Under the pieces are notes generated by a model. It saw only the letters and a program-made list of their open reading frames with translations. It searched no databases and was not told where the DNA came from. This document shows positions 44,656 through 53,648 of a DNA stretch of 64,000 nucleotides, piece by piece. Location of the stretch: NCBI RefSeq assembly GCF_019976975.1, contig NZ_AP024630.1, positions 930,001 through 994,000 on the forward strand. The letters are read 5' to 3'. Position 1 is the first letter of the stretch. Each line of letters begins with the position of its first letter. A program made the position numbers and the translations under genes. The stretch is from Arthrobacter sp. NtRootA1. GTDB taxonomy: Bacteria > Actinomycetota > Actinomycetes > Actinomycetales > Micrococcaceae.

Positions 44656-44703
44656 GTCGCATTTGTGCGCGTTTTGAGGGCTCAAAACGCGCACAAATGC
44701 GAC
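44656..44703. terminator. 23-bp perfect palindrome between converging genes
   Basis: The arms 44656-44678 and 44681-44703 are perfectly complementary and separated only by GG. It starts at the stop codon of the exporter gene and serves as a bidirectional terminator. Low GC for the region (contains GTTTTGAG/CTCAAAAC) and extreme symmetry suggest it may be one copy of a dispersed element. Confidence 0.85.
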
Positions 44704-44719
44704 CTACTTGGGTGACCTC

Positions 44720-45127
44720 CTACTTAGGCGAGGCGAGCGCAGGGAGAACGTGGTCCGTCAGCAGGGGTGCGAGGTCCCCGGGTAGCGGTGCTGCGAGGTC
44801 CAGCCAACGGATCTCTGCGATCTCGGCCGAAGGGTGTGCTTCCCAGGTTCCAGGAGCCGTGAAGACTGTGGCCTCGATGTTGGTTGCGGCCTCGTTGGCA
44901 GCCACTGCGAGCCAAGCGCCCAGGGGTTCGAGGTCCTCCGGGGCTACCTCGATGCCTACTTCCTCGAACAATTCCCTGGCTGCAGCTTCCGCGGCGGATT
45001 CACCGGCCTCGGGTTTGCCGCCTGGATGCATGAATTTGTCCGTGCCCCGTTTGCGGACGGTCAGGAGCTGGCCCTCCTTGTTGTAAACGCACACGGCGCT
45101 GACCACGATCACATCAGTAACGCTCAC
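44720..45127 (-). CDS. Nudix hydrolase
   Basis: A 135-residue Nudix enzyme, about the usual length. The Nudix box runs from GGKPEAGESAAEAAAREL to FEEVGI (about 36-59) with Glu, Arg and the Glu-Glu pair in place, so Mg-dependent pyrophosphohydrolase activity is expected; MutT-like substrates (nucleoside triphosphates) are typical but not certain. GTG start overlaps the stop of the DUF6314 gene by four bases (GTGA), so translation is coupled. Confidence 0.9.
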   Translation of the reverse strand: MSVTDVIVVSAVCVYNKEGQLLTVRKRGTDKFMHPGGKPEAGESAAEAAARELFEEVGIEVAPEDLEPLGAWLAVAANEAATNIEATVFTAPGTWEAHPSAEIAEIRWLDLAAPLPGDLAPLLTDHVLPALASPK

Positions 45128-45582
45128 GCTTGCCTCCCGGCTTTGATTCGAACCAGATGCGATTCAAGCAGCAGATCCTTTGCAGGACCGCGGACATCCC
45201 ACGTGAAACTGAATGCATCCAGCCCCTCCCAGGTGTAGTTCACGTAGTAGTCGTCGGGGTCGCACCAGTGTTTGTCCTGGTTGGCCTGCTCCGCGAAGCT
45301 CATGACATGGAAGGGCCGGCCGTCGGGGAAGAAAACGTCCATGGAATCCGGTTCAGGGCCTGGCTTGAGGAGATATTCGCGGAACGCCGCGCCCGTGTGC
45401 GTGGGCCAGCGCATGGTTCCGTCTTCGCGGTACTGGAGGCCGCCGTCGGGCCCTTCCGTGTAACGCACGACGCCGGTAAAGGTTCCGCGGGTGCCGGAGG
45501 CCCGGTCCAGGAGAGTCCGCTCCACATTCCACGCGCCAGCCAAATAGCCGCGCAAGTCCTGTGGGGGCTGCTGGTGGTTCAA
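45124..45582 (-). CDS. DUF6314 family protein
   Basis: A 152-residue protein of the DUF6314 type: LAGAWNVERTLLDRASGTRGTFTG, GGLQYREDGTMRWP and DYYVNYTWEGLDAFSFTWDVRGPAKD suggest a small beta-barrel (lipocalin-like) fold. Function is unknown. The best start is TTG at 45582, one base after the 3' end of the tRNA-Arg gene, so the mRNA is probably released by tRNA 3' processing with almost no leader. Later in-frame TTG codons (L10, L14) are alternatives. It overlaps the Nudix gene by GTGA. The TTG start makes the N-terminus uncertain. Confidence 0.75.
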   Translation of the reverse strand: MNHQQPPQDLRGYLAGAWNVERTLLDRASGTRGTFTGVVRYTEGPDGGLQYREDGTMRWPTHTGAAFREYLLKPGPEPDSMDVFFPDGRPFHVMSFAEQANQDKHWCDPDDYYVNYTWEGLDAFSFTWDVRGPAKDLLLESHLVRIKAGRQA

Positions 45583-45583
45583 G

Positions 45584-45656
45584 TGCCCTCGATTGGAATC
45601 GAACCAACGACACCGGCTTTAGGAGAGCCGTGCTCTATCCACTGAGCTACGAGGGC
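45584..45656 (-). tRNA. tRNA-Arg (anticodon CCT)
   Basis: On the minus strand 73 bases fold as a complete tRNA: acceptor GCCCTCG paired with CGAGGGC, D arm with GCTCAGTGGATAGAGC, anticodon loop CTCCTAA (CCT, 45621-45623) on stem CGGCT/AGCCG, and T arm GGTTCGATTCC. No CCA is encoded. It reads the AGG codon. Confidence 0.97.
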
Positions 45657-45762
45657 CTGCGTGTCCATCGCCCGGAGTCCCGTTACGGAGCTCCATGGCC
45701 GGACACGACTACAAGCATACAAGCTGCCGGGCCGGTGCCCGAACACGGCTAGGCTGGCGGTC

Positions 45763-46557
45763 ATGAGAGGGCATGCGACACCACCGGAAACCACCGGCAC
45801 ATTCCTTCCGGATGTCCGCGCAACACGGGCAAACATTGGCGGCTGGGCCCAGTTGAGCGTGGTCCAGTATTTCGTTGCCGAGGCTGCCGTTATCGAGGCC
45901 TGGGCCGGTCCGGAGCCCTACAGCAGAGCTACCGGGTTCATCAGCGACCTCGGTGCTGCCTCGTGCGGCGTCTACGAGGACCGGGCCGTCTGCTCACCAC
46001 TCCATGTGCTGATGAACGCCTCGTTTGTTGTCCAGGGCCTTGCATTGATCCTTGGTGCGGTGTTCCTGACCGCAGGGCTTTTGTGCGTGGCAGCGCGTCC
46101 GGGCGTGCATGCCCAGCGCTTCCACGCCACCACGGCCGACGAAGAACCCCGGACCAGGGTCTTGGCCAAGCCCTGGATCATGGCTGTGGCCATCCGAATA
46201 CTCACGGGTGTTTCGGGCGGCGGGACGGTAATCGTTGGCCTGGTGCCAGAGGATGTCGGCTCCCCATGGCATTTCGCGGGCGCCCTGATGTTCTTCATTG
46301 GTGGTGGCTTCGCATTGCTGCTGCTAGGCATCCTCTGGTTCCGGCAGACCCCGATGAGCTGGTTCATCGCAGCCTGTGGCTCCTTGTGTATCGGAGCGCT
46401 CATCGTTGGGGGGATCACGGGAATGGAGGTGCCCCAGCCCGGAACACTGGAACGGCTGATGGGCTACCCCGTGACCATCGGCCTGGCTGCTGCCGGCTTG
46501 GTCATCGCCCAACGGGTGCGCACCGTGCGGAAAGCCAACCGACTCAGGCAGCGCTGA
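45763..46557 (+). CDS. DUF998-type membrane protein, copy 1
   Basis: A 264-residue integral membrane protein with about six transmembrane helices. The family pattern is seen: an N-terminal helix (YFVAEAAVIEAW), FISDLGAASCGVY, then SPLHVLMNASFVVQGLALILGAVF. DUF998 proteins are widespread and uncharacterised. It is closely similar in layout to the next gene (43 bases downstream), so the pair is a tandem duplication. Starts with ATG at 45763, about 110 bases from the tRNA-Arg gene on the other strand. Confidence 0.75.
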   Translation: MRGHATPPETTGTFLPDVRATRANIGGWAQLSVVQYFVAEAAVIEAWAGPEPYSRATGFISDLGAASCGVYEDRAVCSPLHVLMNASFVVQGLALILGAVFLTAGLLCVAARPGVHAQRFHATTADEEPRTRVLAKPWIMAVAIRILTGVSGGGTVIVGLVPEDVGSPWHFAGALMFFIGGGFALLLLGILWFRQTPMSWFIAACGSLCIGALIVGGITGMEVPQPGTLERLMGYPVTIGLAAAGLVIAQRVRTVRKANRLRQR

Positions 46558-46600
46558 CTGAACGGGTGCACCATCGGTACTCCGGGACTATTCTGGCGCT

Positions 46601-47416
46601 ATGACGACGGCGCGTGGTCCGCTCGGCGGGGACCGGGGACTTCTGCCTGACCTCGCTGGCCGGCGCGAGCTGATTGGGGGTTGGGCCGCGATCACCCTCA
46701 TCCACTATTTCGTTGTGGAAGCCACAGCGATGGCTGTGTGGCAAGGCAATCCAGGTTATGACCGGCGTGCCCACGTCATCAGTGACCTTGGCGCTGCCCA
46801 CTGTGGTCCCTTTAACGGTTACGAGGTGTGCTCGCCGCTTAATTGGCTGATGAATGCCTCGTTCGTACTCCAAGGGGTTGCCATGGTGCTCGGGGCAGTG
46901 CTGCTGAGCTCGGCGGTCCTCTCTGTGGCGGCTGAACCGGGTGCCCGGGTGATCCGGCCAAGCATGGCATCACCCGCAGCGGCATTTCCTTGGATTGCAG
47001 CCTGGGGAGTCAGGGCACTGATCCTCGTGGCGGGCATAGGCCAGGCGATGGTTGGCTTGATCCCCGAGGACACTGACCTCGCGCTGCATCTGACCGGGGC
47101 GGGGCTGTACTTCATCGCCGGACCGCTGTCATTGGTGATACTTGGCCTCGTGTGGCGGGGGCATACGCAGATGTCGTGGATAGTGCTGCTGTTCGGAGTA
47201 GTTTCCTTGGGAGCAACCATCTACGTCCTTGCGGTGCAGTTGCGGGTCGAGGAGCCGGGCGCCATCGAGCGCACCATGGCGTATCCGATCATCCTGGGGT
47301 TGTCCTTGGTGGGCCTGGTAGTGGCTCACCGCGTCACAAGGGAACGGAAAGCTGTCAGGGCTGTTTTGCGTTCTTCAATCCCAGGAACACCGCCGCCGCA
47401 CCGCACAGCAGGCTGA
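46601..47416 (+). CDS. DUF998-type membrane protein, copy 2
   Basis: A 271-residue paralogue of the preceding gene: HYFVVEATAMAVW, HVISDLGAAHCGPFNGYEVC and SPLNWLMNASFVLQGVAMVLGA match it position by position, and both share the (V/L)(V/I)GL(V/I)PED block and a final MAYP or MGYP helix. The cysteines in the loop after helix 1 (AHCGPFNGYEVCSP) are conserved in both copies, so a disulfide outside the cell is possible. Its 3' end overlaps the converging gene by 62 bases. Function unknown. Confidence 0.75.
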   Translation: MTTARGPLGGDRGLLPDLAGRRELIGGWAAITLIHYFVVEATAMAVWQGNPGYDRRAHVISDLGAAHCGPFNGYEVCSPLNWLMNASFVLQGVAMVLGAVLLSSAVLSVAAEPGARVIRPSMASPAAAFPWIAAWGVRALILVAGIGQAMVGLIPEDTDLALHLTGAGLYFIAGPLSLVILGLVWRGHTQMSWIVLLFGVVSLGATIYVLAVQLRVEEPGAIERTMAYPIILGLSLVGLVVAHRVTRERKAVRAVLRSSIPGTPPPHRTAG

Positions 47417-47990
47417 TGAGGAACAGTACCCACGACGCAATGGTGAGGGTGGACGCCAGGGCAACCGAACCGGCGTCGGGCGTTTCCATAGCCAGCATGG
47501 AATCGATGGCGACGTTGGACCACAAGTGGGCCACCGCAAACAGCAGGGGAGCGGCCCACATTGCCCAGCGCCACGCTTTGCGCGCAACGTTGGTGCCGAT
47601 CAGCAGGAGCCAACTGAAGCTGAAGATCAGTGGAAAGAGCGTGCCCGCAGTCTTATGGACGTAGTTCAGCTGGCCCCGGGCGGCCTCGTCCATCGCGGCG
47701 CGAAGCTGAGCGACATAGTCCTGGGAGAACCCACCGATCAGCGAATCCGGCATGGCCAGGCCACCTGAAAGCTGCGTCATCTGGTTCAGCGTGAGCAGGT
47801 GCAGGTACCAGAACAGGAACAGGCTGGCCACAACTCCCGCGATGACGATCAGCTTGGAGTTGCTCTGCGCCTTCTCGGGGGTCCTCCGCGTGGTGGGATT
47901 GATCACGGACGGGAGGGAGTGTTCGGGGACCACTGCCTTGGCTCCGTGCTTCTTGATGCGCTGCGCTGGTGTCTTGGCCATGTCATTCAT
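47355..47990 (-). CDS. four-helix membrane protein of unknown function
   Basis: A 211-residue protein with a basic N-terminus (AKTPAQRIKKHGAKAVVPEHS) and about four hydrophobic segments (about 46-70, 119-137, 145-163 and 180-205). I do not recognise the family. ATG at 47990 (MNDMAK) is used; ATG at 47981 is a second option. It is divergent from the inositol-monophosphatase-family gene with only 24 bases between the starts, and its last 62 bases are shared with the opposite-strand DUF998 gene, so it is boxed in on both sides. Confidence 0.7.
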   Translation of the reverse strand: MNDMAKTPAQRIKKHGAKAVVPEHSLPSVINPTTRRTPEKAQSNSKLIVIAGVVASLFLFWYLHLLTLNQMTQLSGGLAMPDSLIGGFSQDYVAQLRAAMDEAARGQLNYVHKTAGTLFPLIFSFSWLLLIGTNVARKAWRWAMWAAPLLFAVAHLWSNVAIDSMLAMETPDAGSVALASTLTIASWVLFLISLLCGAAAVFLGLKNAKQP

Positions 47991-48014
47991 TATCCCGCCA
48001 CATAAGCTGGAACC

Positions 48015-48860
48015 ATGACCACCGGCAGGCACACCGCAACTGAACTCGATCCATCACTTGATGACTACCAATTGGCCAGCGCACTGGTCCGCGAAGCAGG
48101 CCAACTGGCGCTGCTCATGCGGATGGGCGGACTACAGGGTACGCGCAAGACGTCAGTGTCCGACGTCGTCACGGCAGCCGATCACGCGGCCGAGGCTTAC
48201 GTCCTGGAACAATTGCGACGCTGCCGCCCGGAAGATGGGATCCTGGGCGAGGAAGGCGCTTCTGTTGCCGGCACGAGTGGCCGGACCTGGGTGATCGATC
48301 CGGTGGATGGAACATACAACTTCCTTCACGGCTCCACGTACTGGTGCTCGGCCATTGCCCTTAAGCGCGACGACTCAGATCGCGGCGGCAACCGGGTTGC
48401 GGACCCGGACGTGTTGCTTGGGGCTATCTACCAGCCCGAACTGGACAAGCTCTGGCTGGGCGGCGAGGAGCATCCGGCCAGCCTGAATGGCGAACGCATT
48501 TCAGGTTCCGGAGACCTCTCCGTGGGCCAAATCTGCGCGGCAACCTACATCCACCCCACCTGGTTGGCGGACCCACGCACTGCCATGCCCTGGCATGCCG
48601 CCGCTGTTTCTGCTGCATCCCTTCGGATGTTCGGGTCAGGCTCGTGCGACCTCGGCCGGGTGGCTGATGGCGAGCTCGGCTGCTGGTTCCAGCACAGCTG
48701 CCCGGAGTGGGACTGGCTCCCCGGCAAGGCGATCGTCCGCGCTGCAGGCGGCGACACCGCCGTCGTGCAGGTCAACGGCCTTAACTGGTTCATCGCAGGA
48801 GGCCCGACGGCGGTCCGCGAGCTGAGTGGCGCCCTCACCTCTGTACCGCAGTTTGCGTAG
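48015..48860 (+). CDS. inositol-monophosphatase-family phosphatase
   Basis: A 281-residue Mg-dependent phosphatase. Metal-binding blocks are GILGEEG (Glu), WVIDPVDGTYNFLHG (Asp, Asp) and the final CPEWDWLPGKAIVRAAGG (Asp). The family includes SuhB-like inositol phosphatases, histidinol phosphatase HisN and 3'-phosphoadenosine phosphatases; the sequence does not decide among them. A TAAGCT hexamer ends six bases before the ATG, which suggests a leaderless mRNA. It is far from the iol operon and probably unrelated to it. Confidence 0.88.
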   Translation: MTTGRHTATELDPSLDDYQLASALVREAGQLALLMRMGGLQGTRKTSVSDVVTAADHAAEAYVLEQLRRCRPEDGILGEEGASVAGTSGRTWVIDPVDGTYNFLHGSTYWCSAIALKRDDSDRGGNRVADPDVLLGAIYQPELDKLWLGGEEHPASLNGERISGSGDLSVGQICAATYIHPTWLADPRTAMPWHAAAVSAASLRMFGSGSCDLGRVADGELGCWFQHSCPEWDWLPGKAIVRAAGGDTAVVQVNGLNWFIAGGPTAVRELSGALTSVPQFA

Positions 48861-48936
48861 TTTTTGATCGCCTGGGCGGGGCTGACTTTGGGGTGGCCCT
48901 TGAGTGTCAGAGGCACCGCCTAGACTGGTAGTCACC

Positions 48937-51489
48937 ATGGATATGTTGTTCGACCCCTACGCAGACGGCCCCTTCAACGCAGGCTCCAAAGCCGCAACCA
49001 AGGCTGCCCCGGAGCTTTCGCACGCCGGCGGCGGTGCTTCCCGTGCCCGGTTCGGCGAGGGCAGCGGTGGGTCCAGCAGCGGCACAAACGAAAGTCCTGC
49101 TTCCGGCGCCTGGGGTCATCAGGAGGCACGCAGGCTGCCATCCGCCGACGCCCTCCTCCAAGGCTTGAACCCGCAGCAGGAAGAAGCCGTGAAGCACGCC
49201 GGCAGTCCGTTGCTGATCGTTGCGGGCGCGGGCTCGGGCAAGACCCGTGTGCTGAGCAACAGGATCGCCTACCTTATTGCCACCAAGCGTGCGCACCACG
49301 GCGAAATCCTGGCCATCACCTTTACCAACAAGGCCGCCGCGGAGATGCGCGAACGTATCGAGGCCTTGGTAGGTGGCAGAGCCAAGAGCATGTGGATCTC
49401 CACGTTCCACTCCTCCTGTGTGCGCATCCTGCGCCGCGAGGCAGCCAACGTGGGCCTGAACTCGAACTTCTCCATTTACGACTCCGCGGATTCCCTGCGC
49501 CTGATCACCCTTGTGTCCAAGAACCTGGACCTTGATCCCAAGAAGTTCCCGCCCAAGGCCATCCAGCACAAGATTTCCGCACTCAAGAACGAGCTAATCG
49601 ACGCCGACTCCTACGTCTCCTCGGCAAACCACAATGACCCCTTCGAACAAGCCGTGGCAGAGGTGTTCAAGGGCTACACCCAGCGCCTGCGCCAAGCCAA
49701 TGCCATGGACTTCGATGACCTCATCGCGGAAACCGTCTACATGTTCCGCGCATTCCCCGCGCTCGCCGAGTCTTACCGCCGTCGCTTCCGGCACGTGCTG
49801 GTCGATGAGTACCAGGACACCAACCACGCCCAGTACGCGCTGGTCAGGGAGATCGTTGGCTTGGGAACCGATACCGACGTCGAACCCAGCGAACTCACCG
49901 TGGTGGGAGATTCCGATCAGTCCATCTACGCCTTCCGTGGTGCGGACATCCGCAACATCGTGGAGTTCGAGGCCGATTACCCCAACGCGCGCACCATCAA
50001 ACTCGAGCAAAACTACCGCTCCACGCAGAACATCCTTACCGCCGCCAACTCCGTAATTTCCCGGAACCCCAACCGCCAGGAAAAGCGGTTGTGGACGGCA
50101 GAGGGAGACGGCGAGAAGATCGTGGGCTACGTCGGGGAGAACGAGCACGACGAAGCCCAGTTCATTGCCAAGGAAATCGACCGGCTTCAGGACGAGGAAG
50201 GGCTGCGTCCTGGCGATGTCGCCATCTTCTATCGCACCAACGCCCAGTCACGGTCCATTGAAGACGTGCTGGTCCGGGTAGGCCTGCCCTACAAAGTCGT
50301 GGGCGGCACGCGGTTCTACGAGCGCAAGGAAATCAAGGACGCCCTGGCGTACTTGCGCGTTCTGGTAAACCCTGACGACGACGTCAACCTCCGCCGGGTT
50401 CTCAATGAACCCAAGCGAGGGATTGGCGACCGCGCAGAGGGTGCCGTGGCTGCCTTGGCTGAACGCGATCGGACGTCCTTTATGGCCGCGGCCCGCCGTG
50501 CCGACCAAGCGCCCGGCATGGCAACACGTTCTGTGAACGCAGTCCTGGGCTTTGTGAAGCTGCTGGATGACCTCGCTGAGGTGGCTTCCGGATCTGGTGC
50601 TGCCGCTGCCCTGGAGGCAGTGCTCGAGCAGACCGGATATCTTGCCGGCCTGCGCGCCAGCAACGATCCCCAGGACGAGTCCCGCGTGGAGAACCTCGCC
50701 GAATTGGTGGCCGTAGTCCGCGAGTATGAACGCGACAACCCGGACGGTTCGCTGGGCGAGTTCCTGGAGCAGGTTTCCCTGGTGGCCGACGCCGACCAAA
50801 TTCCTGATGCTCCCGGCGGGGATATTGACGCCGCGGTGGCCGAAGCCAAGCGCATGGGCGTTGTCACGCTCATGACGTTGCACACGGCCAAAGGCCTGGA
50901 GTTTCCGGTGGTCTTCCTGACCGGCATGGAGCACGGTATCTTCCCGCATCAGCGCTCGGCCACGGATCCCAAGGAACTGGCGGAGGAACGCCGCCTGGCC
51001 TACGTGGGCCTCACCCGCGCACGCAAACGGCTCTACGTCACGCGCTCAGAGGTCCGCAGCATGTGGGGCCAAAGCCAGTACAACCCCGCCAGCCAGTTCC
51101 TGGAGGAGATTCCCGCCGAGTTGGTGGATTGGAAACGTGAGGGCATGAGCCGGCAAGCGGCAGGGGGCGGTTGGGGTAATGCTCCCATCGGCTCCAACCG
51201 TTACGGCGGCTCTTTCTGGGGCGCAGGCACCTCACGCGGGGTTGCCGCCAGCCCAACCGCCGGTTTCGACGCCGACGTCCCGGCCGCCGTCGCACGCAAC
51301 CGGGTGCAGCCGCAAAAGGAAGTCATTTCCGTGGTGGTGGGGGACAAGGTCAACCACACAAGCTTCGGCAACGGCGTTGTGCTGGGAGTCGAGGGCTCGG
51401 GCGACAAGACCGTCGCAAAGGTGAAGTTCGACGTCGGTGAGAAGCGCCTGCTATTGCGCTACGCGCCGTTGACCAAAATCGATGCCTGA
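48937..51489 (+). CDS. pcrA: UvrD/PcrA-type DNA helicase
   Basis: An 850-residue superfamily 1 helicase used in nucleotide-excision repair and in clearing RNA polymerase and recombinase. Walker A is AGAGSGKTR (GAGSGKT at 97-103), motif II DEYQDTN, motif III GDSDQSIYAFRGAD, motif IV EQNYRS, motif V TLHTAKGLEFPVVF, motif VI YVGLTRAR. The first 65 residues are Gly/Ser/Ala-rich and extra, and the end (VVVGDKVNHTSFGNGVVLGVEG) is the Tudor-like RNA-polymerase-binding domain. ATG at 48937 (MDMLFDPYADGPF) is the usual actinobacterial start; TAGACT ends ten bases upstream, so the mRNA leader is very short. Confidence 0.94.
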   Translation: MDMLFDPYADGPFNAGSKAATKAAPELSHAGGGASRARFGEGSGGSSSGTNESPASGAWGHQEARRLPSADALLQGLNPQQEEAVKHAGSPLLIVAGAGSGKTRVLSNRIAYLIATKRAHHGEILAITFTNKAAAEMRERIEALVGGRAKSMWISTFHSSCVRILRREAANVGLNSNFSIYDSADSLRLITLVSKNLDLDPKKFPPKAIQHKISALKNELIDADSYVSSANHNDPFEQAVAEVFKGYTQRLRQANAMDFDDLIAETVYMFRAFPALAESYRRRFRHVLVDEYQDTNHAQYALVREIVGLGTDTDVEPSELTVVGDSDQSIYAFRGADIRNIVEFEADYPNARTIKLEQNYRSTQNILTAANSVISRNPNRQEKRLWTAEGDGEKIVGYVGENEHDEAQFIAKEIDRLQDEEGLRPGDVAIFYRTNAQSRSIEDVLVRVGLPYKVVGGTRFYERKEIKDALAYLRVLVNPDDDVNLRRVLNEPKRGIGDRAEGAVAALAERDRTSFMAAARRADQAPGMATRSVNAVLGFVKLLDDLAEVASGSGAAAALEAVLEQTGYLAGLRASNDPQDESRVENLAELVAVVREYERDNPDGSLGEFLEQVSLVADADQIPDAPGGDIDAAVAEAKRMGVVTLMTLHTAKGLEFPVVFLTGMEHGIFPHQRSATDPKELAEERRLAYVGLTRARKRLYVTRSEVRSMWGQSQYNPASQFLEEIPAELVDWKREGMSRQAAGGGWGNAPIGSNRYGGSFWGAGTSRGVAASPTAGFDADVPAAVARNRVQPQKEVISVVVGDKVNHTSFGNGVVLGVEGSGDKTVAKVKFDVGEKRLLLRYAPLTKIDA

Positions 51490-51512
51490 CGCATAACGGC
51501 ATAATTGGTGGC

Positions 51513-52202
51513 ATGCGACGGACTGTATTGGGGATTCTTGCCGCTTTGCTCATGGTGTTGGCCTCGGGCTGCTCGTTCTCCACGAAGGACCCTGACTACG
51601 TTCCGCCGGCGCCGTTGCCTCCGCTGGAACAGCTCAAGCAGGTCCCGGTTACCGAGCAGACCACCTTGGCCGCCGGCGAGGACGTCACCGCATTTGTGAC
51701 GCCGGACCGCAACATCGTGTGTGCCATGACCTCTTCCAGGGGCGGTCACCTCAACGTTCCGTACGAGCCGAACTCGTATTCTGATGCGGCCAACAACAAG
51801 TTTGCCGTGGTGCCGGTGGTGCACTGCGAATTGGCGAAGTACGCCAAACCTGAGTTAACCGACGTCGCAGACGACTGCGCCGGAACGGGCCTGGGTTATC
51901 TCGGCGGCACGGTTCTCCTGACGCCGGATAAGGCTGTCTACGGCTCATGTCGTTCCGGCGTAACACAAATGGAGTCTGAGTTCGGGCCCAAAGGCAGCCG
52001 GAGCGGCCCCATTTCCAAGCTGCGCGAGTTGGCCGACGGGCAGAACATCGAGCGCAACGGCCTTCGGTGCTCCGCCTATAACGACGGCGTTGCCTGCGGA
52101 AATGTCTCCGGTGGAGTGGCGTTCTTTGTCAGCCGGGCGGGCTACGAGCTGATTTCCGACGGCGGGAAAACGGTCAGCGGGAACCTGGAACCGGCGTCGT
52201 GA
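51513..52202 (+). CDS. hypothetical secreted lipoprotein
   Basis: A 229-residue protein with a signal peptide and lipobox LASGC (Cys20), so it is anchored outside the membrane. The mature part has six cysteines (NIVCAM, VHCEL, DDCAG, GSCRS, RCSAY, ACGN) spaced as if in disulfide pairs, and the end SGGVAFFVSRAGYELIS. It resembles actinobacterial lipoproteins often annotated only as hypothetical. It follows pcrA by 23 bases and may be co-transcribed, but a functional tie is not evident. Confidence 0.75.
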   Translation: MRRTVLGILAALLMVLASGCSFSTKDPDYVPPAPLPPLEQLKQVPVTEQTTLAAGEDVTAFVTPDRNIVCAMTSSRGGHLNVPYEPNSYSDAANNKFAVVPVVHCELAKYAKPELTDVADDCAGTGLGYLGGTVLLTPDKAVYGSCRSGVTQMESEFGPKGSRSGPISKLRELADGQNIERNGLRCSAYNDGVACGNVSGGVAFFVSRAGYELISDGGKTVSGNLEPAS

Positions 52203-52466
52203 TCGCCGTCGAGCAGACGATGAACGGCCAAAAAACCGCGTCATTCTGCGGGTTTTCTACAGCCGATAGAAGTGTAAGGTTACTCACTTAACAGGTAGTG
52301 TGTAGCTGGCGGGACTCCTCAAAGGGCTAAAGTTCCGAGAGGACCTTACGCAATGTGACCGGCTTCAATCCTGGTTGTTACCGCGTACTTTCCGCAGCTG
52401 GCTATCGCGGTCATCGCGGTTCCCGGCTGAACAGAAAACTACTTCGACGTAGAAGGACACTAAACC
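52203..52466 (+). promoter_or_regulatory. lipoprotein terminator and long sucC leader
   Basis: A small hairpin AAAACCGC/GCGGGTTTT (52232-52239 with 52248-52256, one bulge) with a T-run ends the lipoprotein gene. TAGTGT near 52296 is a possible -10 for sucCD, which would leave about 160 untranslated bases; I recognise no known leader RNA in them. Confidence 0.45.
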
Positions 52467-53636
52467 GTGGACCTGTTTGAATATCAGGCGCGCGATATGT
52501 TCGAAGCGCACGGTGTACCCGTGCTCGCCGGCATCGTGGCGCACACTCCTGAAGAAGCAAAGGCAGCTGCCGAGAAGATCGGCGGCGTTACTGTCGTAAA
52601 GGCACAGGTTAAGGTTGGTGGCCGCGGCAAGGCTGGCGGCGTCAAGGTTGCCAAGACTGCCGACGAGGCGCTTGAGCACTCCACCAACATCCTGGGCATG
52701 GATATCAAGGGCCACACCGTCAACAAGGTGATGATCGCCCAGGGTGCGGACATCGCCGAGGAATTCTACTTCTCGGTCCTCCTGGACCGCGCCAACCGCA
52801 ACTACCTGGCCATGTGCTCGGTTGAAGGCGGAATGGAAATTGAGCAACTGGCTGTTGAGCGTCCCGAGGCCCTGGCCAAGATCGCCATCGATCCCGCTGT
52901 GGGCATTGACCAGGCCAAGGCTGACGAGATCGTCGCAGCCGCAGGCTTCGCTGAAGAACTGCGCGGCAAAGTGGCCGACGTCATTCTGAAGCTCTGGGAC
53001 GTTTTCAAGAAGGAAGACGCAACCCTGGTTGAGGTCAACCCGCTGGTCCGCACCGGCGCAGGCGACATCATTGCCCTCGATGGCAAGGTCACCCTCGACG
53101 AAAACGCCGACTTCCGCCACGTGCACCACGCACTGCTCGAGGACAAGGAGTCAGCTGACCCGCTCGAGGCCAAGGCAAAGGCGCAGGACCTCAACTACGT
53201 CAAGCTGGACGGCGAAGTAGGCATCATCGGCAATGGCGCCGGTCTTGTGATGTCCACCCTGGACGTCGTTGCCTACGCTGGTGAAAACCACGGCAACGTC
53301 AAGCCCGCCAACTTCCTGGACATCGGTGGTGGAGCTTCTGCGGAGGTCATGGCCAACGGCCTGGACGTCATCCTGGGTGACTCCCAGGTCAAGAGCGTTT
53401 TCGTCAACGTCTTCGGTGGCATCACCGCTTGTGACGCTGTGGCAAAGGGCATCGTGGGTGCACTTGCTGAGCTCGGATCCGCTGCGAACAAGCCGCTGGT
53501 CGTTCGCCTCGACGGCAACAACGTCGAGGAAGGCCGCCGCATCCTGACCGAGGCCAACCACCCGCTGGTTACCCTGGCCGCCACCATGGACGAGGGCGCC
53601 GACAAGGCCGCCGAGCTCGCCAACGCAGCTAAGTAA
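52467..53636 (+). CDS. sucC: succinyl-CoA synthetase (ADP/GDP-forming), beta subunit
   Basis: A 389-residue ATP-grasp subunit of the TCA-cycle enzyme that converts succinyl-CoA to succinate with nucleotide triphosphate formation. The start [39 protein letters not shown], and NPLVRTG plus [11 protein letters not shown] are standard blocks. GTG start follows AGAAGGA. The alpha subunit gene begins 12 bases after the stop, so the two form one operon, ended by large palindromes. Confidence 0.97.
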   Translation: MDLFEYQARDMFEAHGVPVLAGIVAHTPEEAKAAAEKIGGVTVVKAQVKVGGRGKAGGVKVAKTADEALEHSTNILGMDIKGHTVNKVMIAQGADIAEEFYFSVLLDRANRNYLAMCSVEGGMEIEQLAVERPEALAKIAIDPAVGIDQAKADEIVAAAGFAEELRGKVADVILKLWDVFKKEDATLVEVNPLVRTGAGDIIALDGKVTLDENADFRHVHHALLEDKESADPLEAKAKAQDLNYVKLDGEVGIIGNGAGLVMSTLDVVAYAGENHGNVKPANFLDIGGGASAEVMANGLDVILGDSQVKSVFVNVFGGITACDAVAKGIVGALAELGSAANKPLVVRLDGNNVEEGRRILTEANHPLVTLAATMDEGADKAAELANAAK

Positions 53637-53648
53637 AGGGACGCGACA

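Noticed and set aside
43195..44694. 499-codon open frame opposite the ABC exporter
   Set aside because: Antisense shadow of a gene with intact Walker, signature and H-loop motifs.
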